From assembly GCA_021737445.1 (NCBI GenBank), contig JAIPDY010000255.1:1-8381 (forward strand): DNA of 8,381 nt, in the 5' to 3' direction. Every line of letters begins with the position of its first letter. Position 1 is the first letter of the stretch. Shown piece after piece: positions 4,344 to 8,381 of this stretch. Source of the stretch: Desulfotignum sp. GTDB taxonomy: Bacteria; Desulfobacterota; Desulfobacteria; Desulfobacterales; Desulfobacteraceae. Both the position numbers and the translations under genes were made by a program. The notes under the pieces were generated by a model. It was given only the letters and a program-made list of their open reading frames with translations. It was not told the DNA's origin and searched no databases.

Positions 4344-6418
4344 ATGGATATGCAGGCAGTATCTTAAGTATTGACCTGAGTACCCGAAGTATTACCACCA
4401 TTCCCACTGAAAAATATGAGCAATGGGTGGGAGGGCACGGGATGGGATCTGCCCTGTTTTTTGATATGGTTAAAAACAAAACCATTGACGGGTTTCACCC
4501 TGAAAATGTCATTACCCTGATGAGTTCACCCCTATGCGGTACGTTGGTACCTTGTGGCGCGGCCAGGACTGAAATTCAGGGCATTGGCGTCCAGTCACTT
4601 CCCATTGGCTGGTTTACCCGCAGTAATTTTGGCGGACGGTTTTCAGCCATGCTCAAATATGCCGGCTGGGACGGTATTGCGATCCAGGGTCAGGCAGACA
4701 GCCGGGTATGGATCGATATTCGAAATCACGATGTCACTATAAGGGAATGCGGCGAACTGGGTCTGTGGGGGACCGATACCTGGGAATGCCAGAAAACCAT
4801 CTGGAAGGATGTGGCCGGAGGCGGAGTCTACGGAGACTGGATAAAGATCAATGAAAAAGGCGACATGACGACACAGCGGCCTGCGGTCCTGGCCATTGGC
4901 CCTGCCGGTGAAAACTTAAGCCGTATGGCCTGCCTGATCCATGACGCCGGAAATGGCGCAGGCCAGGGCGGTTTTGGAGCGGTATTCGGGAAAAAAGGCC
5001 TTAAAGCCATCAGCGTCATCGGTACGGGCAGCATCCGGGTGAATGATCCAAAAGCCTTGATGACGTCCAGACTCTGGCTGAAAAAGGCATATTCATTTGA
5101 CCTGAAAAACCTTAAATCTAAAAATTTTACAATAGGATTCCAGAGCCCGCCCGTGCCCATGGCCCTGTTCAGGTTTGGAAAACCCGGGATCGGTCAAAGG
5201 CCCCAGGCATGTGTGGGATGTTCCTCCGGGTGCCGGGGCCGGTATGAGGATGGCATTGGAAACGAGGCAATCTGCTTTAACTCCCTGTTTTATTACCTGG
5301 GCAAGACCCTTTTAATCCAGCGCCAGGCTGCTGATCTGATTAACCGGTACGGGTTAAACGCGGCTGAGATGTTTGTGGGCGAACTATATTTGAAAACGCT
5401 GAACGATCTGGGTCTCCTTGGACAAGGGAAACAGATTGACTGCCCCCTTGATTTTAAACAATACGGTGAGCTGGCATATGCAAAGCAACTGGTTAAAGCT
5501 GTTTCCTATCGCAGTGACGGCAATGGAAACCCCCATCCCTTTGGCGATACCCTGGCTGAAGGTTTTGTCAGGGCAGCGCAAAAATGGGGCCGCCTGGATG
5601 GGGAACAATCTGATCTCAAAACCGGCCTGCTCAAGTTTCCCCATTGGGGACTGCCCATGCACAAACTGGAAAGGTCCCAGCTTGACTGGGGCTACGGCAC
5701 TATTTTAGGTGACCGTGACATTAATGAACACTGCTTTGACATGCTAAGGGCATTTCCGACATATTTTAAGATGGTTGGCGGAGAACTGCCTCCTTCTGAA
5801 AACGTGGTGAAAATCATAACAGACAAGATGGAACCCTTTCAGGGGGATATGAAAATGCTCGATTTCAGTACAGAAAACATGTACTCGGAGCATATGATCA
5901 AGCTGGTAACCTGGCATAGGTACTATACCCGATTCTGGAAGCAATCCACCCAGTTGTGCGATTTCCGCTGGCCGGATTTCCTTAACCTGTACGGGCCTGG
6001 TACAGCAGGTGCCACAGGAATTGCCGAACCCATATTTTTTAATGCTGTTACCGGTAAAAACTTTACTTTCAAGGACGGTATTGACCTGGGAAAAAAAATC
6101 TGGAACCTGGATAATGCCATCTGGACCCTCCAGGGCAGGCACCGGGACATGGTCAGGTTTGCAGATTATATCTATACCAATCCCGGCACGACACCCAGTG
6201 GATACCCTGAATATATGCCGGGTATAAAAAATGGAAAGTGGGATTATGTGATCACTTCCGGCAGGCATTTTGACCCGGATCAATTTGAAGATTTCAAGAC
6301 CCGCTTCTACCGGTTCCAGGGATGGGATGAACAGACGGGTTATCCAACACGGAAAATACTTGCATCCATTGGTCTTGATTATGTAGCAGATGCGCTTGAA
6401 AAGAATGGAAAAATATAA
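4340..6418 (+). CDS. AOR-family tungsten/molybdenum oxidoreductase (YdhV-like)
   Basis: This 692-residue protein belongs to the aldehyde:ferredoxin oxidoreductase family, whose members carry a bis-pyranopterin tungsten (or molybdenum) centre and one [4Fe-4S] cluster and typically interconvert aldehydes and acids with ferredoxin. The N-terminal beta domain has 'WVGGHGMGSALF' (29-40), then 'AIGPAGE' (185-191) and a glycine-rich 'GGFGAVFGKKGLKAI'. Cluster ligands are C291-x2-C294-x3-C298, with the fourth expected at C540 in 'LCDFRWP'. The pterin motif positions read NRYGLN (335-340) and QSTQLC (535-540), weaker than the DxxGL(C/D) of classical AOR. The C-terminal 'GWDEQTGYPTRKILASIGL' resembles E. 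coli YdhV, also close in length. There is no signal peptide. GGAGG lies 8 bp before the ATG. The substrate is unknown; the context says electrons pass through the upstream four-cluster protein. Confidence 0.93.
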   Translation: MNGYAGSILSIDLSTRSITTIPTEKYEQWVGGHGMGSALFFDMVKNKTIDGFHPENVITLMSSPLCGTLVPCGAARTEIQGIGVQSLPIGWFTRSNFGGRFSAMLKYAGWDGIAIQGQADSRVWIDIRNHDVTIRECGELGLWGTDTWECQKTIWKDVAGGGVYGDWIKINEKGDMTTQRPAVLAIGPAGENLSRMACLIHDAGNGAGQGGFGAVFGKKGLKAISVIGTGSIRVNDPKALMTSRLWLKKAYSFDLKNLKSKNFTIGFQSPPVPMALFRFGKPGIGQRPQACVGCSSGCRGRYEDGIGNEAICFNSLFYYLGKTLLIQRQAADLINRYGLNAAEMFVGELYLKTLNDLGLLGQGKQIDCPLDFKQYGELAYAKQLVKAVSYRSDGNGNPHPFGDTLAEGFVRAAQKWGRLDGEQSDLKTGLLKFPHWGLPMHKLERSQLDWGYGTILGDRDINEHCFDMLRAFPTYFKMVGGELPPSENVVKIITDKMEPFQGDMKMLDFSTENMYSEHMIKLVTWHRYYTRFWKQSTQLCDFRWPDFLNLYGPGTAGATGIAEPIFFNAVTGKNFTFKDGIDLGKKIWNLDNAIWTLQGRHRDMVRFADYIYTNPGTTPSGYPEYMPGIKNGKWDYVITSGRHFDPDQFEDFKTRFYRFQGWDEQTGYPTRKILASIGLDYVADALEKNGKI

Positions 6419-6480
6419 ATGATGAAATCGGCTTTGCAGGAGAGGCCCTTAATGCCATGACAGCAGGGTTAAAACGCTTT
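6418..6480 (+). pseudogene. Remnant resembling the end of a HAMP domain
   Basis: Between the AOR stop and the convergent Fic gene, the frame beginning at 6418 reads NDEIGFAGEALNAMTAGLK. This fits the HAMP second-helix pattern DEIG-x4-A(F/L)N-x-M-x3-L almost exactly. The frame has no start codon and no room for the rest of a HAMP protein: upstream it stops at 6397-6399, inside AOR. It is probably what remains of a sensor gene broken by the arrival of the AOR operon or the Fic gene. The short length makes this tentative. Confidence 0.4.
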
Positions 6481-6483
6481 TGG

Positions 6484-7821
6484 TTAACTTTTTTTAATCC
6501 TTTCTTCGAGATCTGAAGGTGAAATGAAAATAAAAGTTCTCCCTTCTTTTAGTTTATTTAAAAGATTCAACTTGTCAGACATGTAGAGCAAATCTTTTCT
6601 TGCCGTCTCGTAAGAAATACCATGCGAGTTACGATGTTCGTTAATATTATAGATAAACCTTGGATGTATTAAAGCATGGCGGAGAATCGCCAATTGCCTG
6701 AAGTTTAATTTGCCACCAAGGTGCCTGGTATTCCGTAATGTTTCCTGTGCATCTTCAATATCCTTGGTCTTTTTTTCCTGATAGGTATGGAGATCTTGAA
6801 TGGCTTTTCTAATGACTTCAAGTTGATGAATTATGAAATAGGTAACATCATTATCGTCAGTTTCCGTAAACAAAAACGCCCTGCCATATTGGACAGGAGC
6901 CAGTTTAATAATACGGGATATGGATATAAATTCTGACAGCCAGTACCCTTGACTAATCATTGACCAATAAAACAAGGCCCTGGCAGTTCTGCCATTGCCG
7001 TCAACAAAAGGATGATCATATGCCAACATGAAGTGAAGTGTAACAGCCCTGATAACAGGGTGAATAAATGTCGAAGCAGATGTATCATTGGCAAAGCTGC
7101 ATAGAGTTTCTATTCTTTTGTTCAACTGCGAGGCGTGTGGTGGAGAATGTAACACAGTGGCGCTGGTTCTATCTGATACATATACTTTATCATTTTCAGA
7201 CCTGAAAACGCCTGCTTTATCTGGGCAGTCCAATGTCTTTTCGGTTAATATCCGGTGAAGTTCAAAAAGAAAAGAAGGGGTTAATTCATCCTCTTTAAAG
7301 TCTCTTATGAACTGCATTGCGTGATAATTATTCAAAATCATCTGTTCGCTTTTATCTTTAGGATCTCTGCCTTGCCGGATCATTTCTTTGGCAACATGCC
7401 TTGTAGTGGAAGCTCCCTCCAGCTGGCTGGAGTTTATGGCTTCTTCTACGAGAGATTTGATTAGATATGTGTTTTGCATACCTTGATTTGTGACTGGCTG
7501 GTTTGCAGAAACAGTTCCAGCGGCATTCATGTCAAGCCAGTGCAAATCACGATTGACAGCGTCTGGTGTGCAAAATTTAAAAGGCTCACCAGTTTTATCG
7601 AATAGTGGGAGTTTGGTGAACAAATTCTGTCTTTTAAATCTAATGACAGCCCACCATTCTTCGCTTGTAAAATCACTTGGTGGTGTCAAGTGTCTAAGTT
7701 TGTCCCAATGGAGATACCTGCCCTTCTCATCAGTTATACTTGCATTGAAAGCCTTACTAAAAAGATCATGTTTCTCTTTAATAATTTTTATAAAATCGGG
7801 TGGAGTAACCGGTATTTTCAT
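6484..7821 (-). CDS. Fic family protein, predicted AMP-transferase, class II self-inhibited
   Basis: This 445-residue protein contains the complete Fic motif HPFVDGNGRTAR at about residues 270-281, with the catalytic histidine H270. Fic proteins usually transfer AMP from ATP to hydroxyl side chains of target proteins. An inhibitory helix motif, [S/T]xxxE[G/N], is present as SSQLEG (131-136), placed before the Fic core. That defines class II, in which E135 blocks productive ATP binding, so no separate antitoxin is needed. The N-terminus has 'YLHWDKLRHLTPP', common in this subfamily. The C-terminus, from 'LNFRQLAILRHAL' to 'EGRTFIFISP', looks like a winged-helix domain. I use the ATG at 7821; a TTG at 7827 would add two residues. 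AGGA lies 10 bp before the ATG. The gene converges on the AOR operon and is AT-rich compared with it, which suggests separate acquisition. The target is unknown. Confidence 0.92.
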   Translation of the reverse strand: MKIPVTPPDFIKIIKEKHDLFSKAFNASITDEKGRYLHWDKLRHLTPPSDFTSEEWWAVIRFKRQNLFTKLPLFDKTGEPFKFCTPDAVNRDLHWLDMNAAGTVSANQPVTNQGMQNTYLIKSLVEEAINSSQLEGASTTRHVAKEMIRQGRDPKDKSEQMILNNYHAMQFIRDFKEDELTPSFLFELHRILTEKTLDCPDKAGVFRSENDKVYVSDRTSATVLHSPPHASQLNKRIETLCSFANDTSASTFIHPVIRAVTLHFMLAYDHPFVDGNGRTARALFYWSMISQGYWLSEFISISRIIKLAPVQYGRAFLFTETDDNDVTYFIIHQLEVIRKAIQDLHTYQEKKTKDIEDAQETLRNTRHLGGKLNFRQLAILRHALIHPRFIYNINEHRNSHGISYETARKDLLYMSDKLNLLNKLKEGRTFIFISPSDLEERIKKS

Positions 7822-7895
7822 GACCAATAAATCCTGGCAGGCTTTTCATTTCAAATTAGATGTGTCCATACTGTAACAACAGAAGGAAACATTGT

Positions 7896-7923
7896 AAATA
7901 CCAATATTTGAAAACTGGTATTT
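7896..7923. repeat. Inverted repeat between divergent genes
   Basis: AAATACCA (7896-7903) and TGGTATTT (7916-7923) are exact reverse complements 12 bp apart. They lie between the Fic gene, which leaves to the left, and the aldo/keto reductase-like gene, which leaves to the right. The position and symmetry suit an operator for a dimeric regulator, but 8-bp arms also occur by chance in AT-rich DNA. I found no convincing promoter pair for either gene here. Confidence 0.35.
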
Positions 7924-7961
7924 CCCGAAGCAGACGGCAATTTTATAAAGGATTGTGACAT

Positions 7962-8381
7962 ATGACAGAACAAAAACGCAATTTTCCTTCTGCCAGCTTC
8001 TCCCATACCGTGCTTCCGGTCGTGAATAAGACCGTATTTCGTATGGGTATCGCTGGTAACTACGGCATTGATTCCGCTGATATCAGATGGGCTGCTGACC
8101 ACGGGGCCAATTACTGGGTCTGGGGAAAAAGTTTTAGCAAAGTCACACACGGAATCAGGGAGGTCATTAAGAGTGATCGTAAGAACCATGTGGTTGCCAT
8201 GCTCGGGTGGGGCTATTTCGGCTGGCAGGTGAGGCGCAGTGTGGAAAATGCCCTGCGGAAACTGGGTACCGGCTATCTGGATGTTTTCAAGCTGGGGTGG
8301 CTCGGGAAGACATCGATTTACAGTAAGTCAGTAATCGACACCCTTTTGACGCTCAAACAGGAAGGTAAGATACTGAGTATC
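7962..8381 (+). CDS. Aldo/keto reductase-like protein, N-terminal 140 residues, catalytic residues altered
   Basis: The gene runs off the window end. The 140 visible residues follow the aldo/keto reductase barrel order: 'FRMGIAGNYGIDSADIRWAADHGANYW' in place of the strand and helix leading to the catalytic Asp, 'VRRSVENALRKLGTGYLDVFKLGW' for the helix and strand leading to the catalytic His, and 'VIDTLLTLKQEGKI' for the next helix. By alignment from memory, the usual catalytic Asp falls on V53, the Lys on about L81 and the His on G112, and the Tyr is not evident. The protein may therefore lack reductase activity or use other chemistry. AAGGA (7948-7952) lies 9 bp before the ATG. There is no signal peptide. 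It is divergent from the Fic gene, with an inverted repeat between them. Confidence 0.75.
   Translation, partial: MTEQKRNFPSASFSHTVLPVVNKTVFRMGIAGNYGIDSADIRWAADHGANYWVWGKSFSKVTHGIREVIKSDRKNHVVAMLGWGYFGWQVRRSVENALRKLGTGYLDVFKLGWLGKTSIYSKSVIDTLLTLKQEGKILSI

Noticed and set aside
5744..6283. Long minus-strand frame opposite the AOR gene
   Set aside because: It lies wholly inside the strongly supported AOR gene and shows no protein family features.
6471..6495. AAAACGCTTTT with a later T-run as a terminator after AOR
   Set aside because: The stem has only four A/T pairs, which is too weak for an intrinsic terminator.
7851..8189. Minus-strand frame opposite the aldo/keto reductase-like gene
   Set aside because: The + strand frame has a ribosome site and clear barrel signatures; the minus frame resembles nothing.

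Overview
The window reads like bacterial accessory DNA, most likely from an anaerobic Desulfobacterota (former deltaproteobacterial) genome. That placement is an inference from a tungsten/molybdenum aldehyde:ferredoxin oxidoreductase (AOR) family enzyme with a multi-cluster ferredoxin, a PhnD-like binding protein beside a membrane diguanylate cyclase, and DUF4143 ATPase, DUF4160/DUF2442 and Fic genes. No rRNA, tRNA, CRISPR array or intact transposase was seen.

Layout: (1) 1-1506, + strand: the C-terminal end of a PhnD-like periplasmic binding protein, then 5 bp later a HAMP-GGDEF diguanylate cyclase. Together they look like a periplasmic sensing unit controlling c-di-GMP. (2) 1507-1754: a gene-poor spacer with two strong palindromes and a weak 44-codon ORF; the second palindrome nearly touches the next start codon. 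(3) 1755-3425, + strand, visibly AT-richer: a DUF4143-type AAA ATPase, a DUF4160 gene that appears frameshifted at its 5' end, and an intact DUF2442 gene overlapping its tail. (4) 3580-6418, + strand: a Tat-signal ferredoxin-like protein with sixteen cluster cysteines (four [4Fe-4S]) and a 692-residue AOR-family enzyme. The pair resembles E. coli YdhY/YdhV. (5) 6418-6480: a short stretch reading like the end of a HAMP domain, probably a gene remnant. (6) 6484-7821, - strand, AT-rich: a self-inhibited (class II) Fic protein. (7) 7962-8381, + strand, cut by the window end: an aldo/keto reductase-like protein in which the catalytic residues appear to be replaced.

The ferredoxin and AOR genes form the only clear metabolic operon: the ferredoxin would carry electrons to or from the tungsto/molybdoenzyme, but only the ferredoxin has an export signal. 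The ATPase, DUF4160/DUF2442 and Fic genes look like separately acquired cargo. They are bordered by degraded sequence at 1507-1754, 2895-2985 and 6418-6480. No single new multi-gene system is proven here. The most rewarding leads are the Tat-tagged ferredoxin/AOR pair, the catalytically altered aldo/keto reductase-like protein, the palindrome at the ATPase start, and the PhnD-like/diguanylate cyclase pair.
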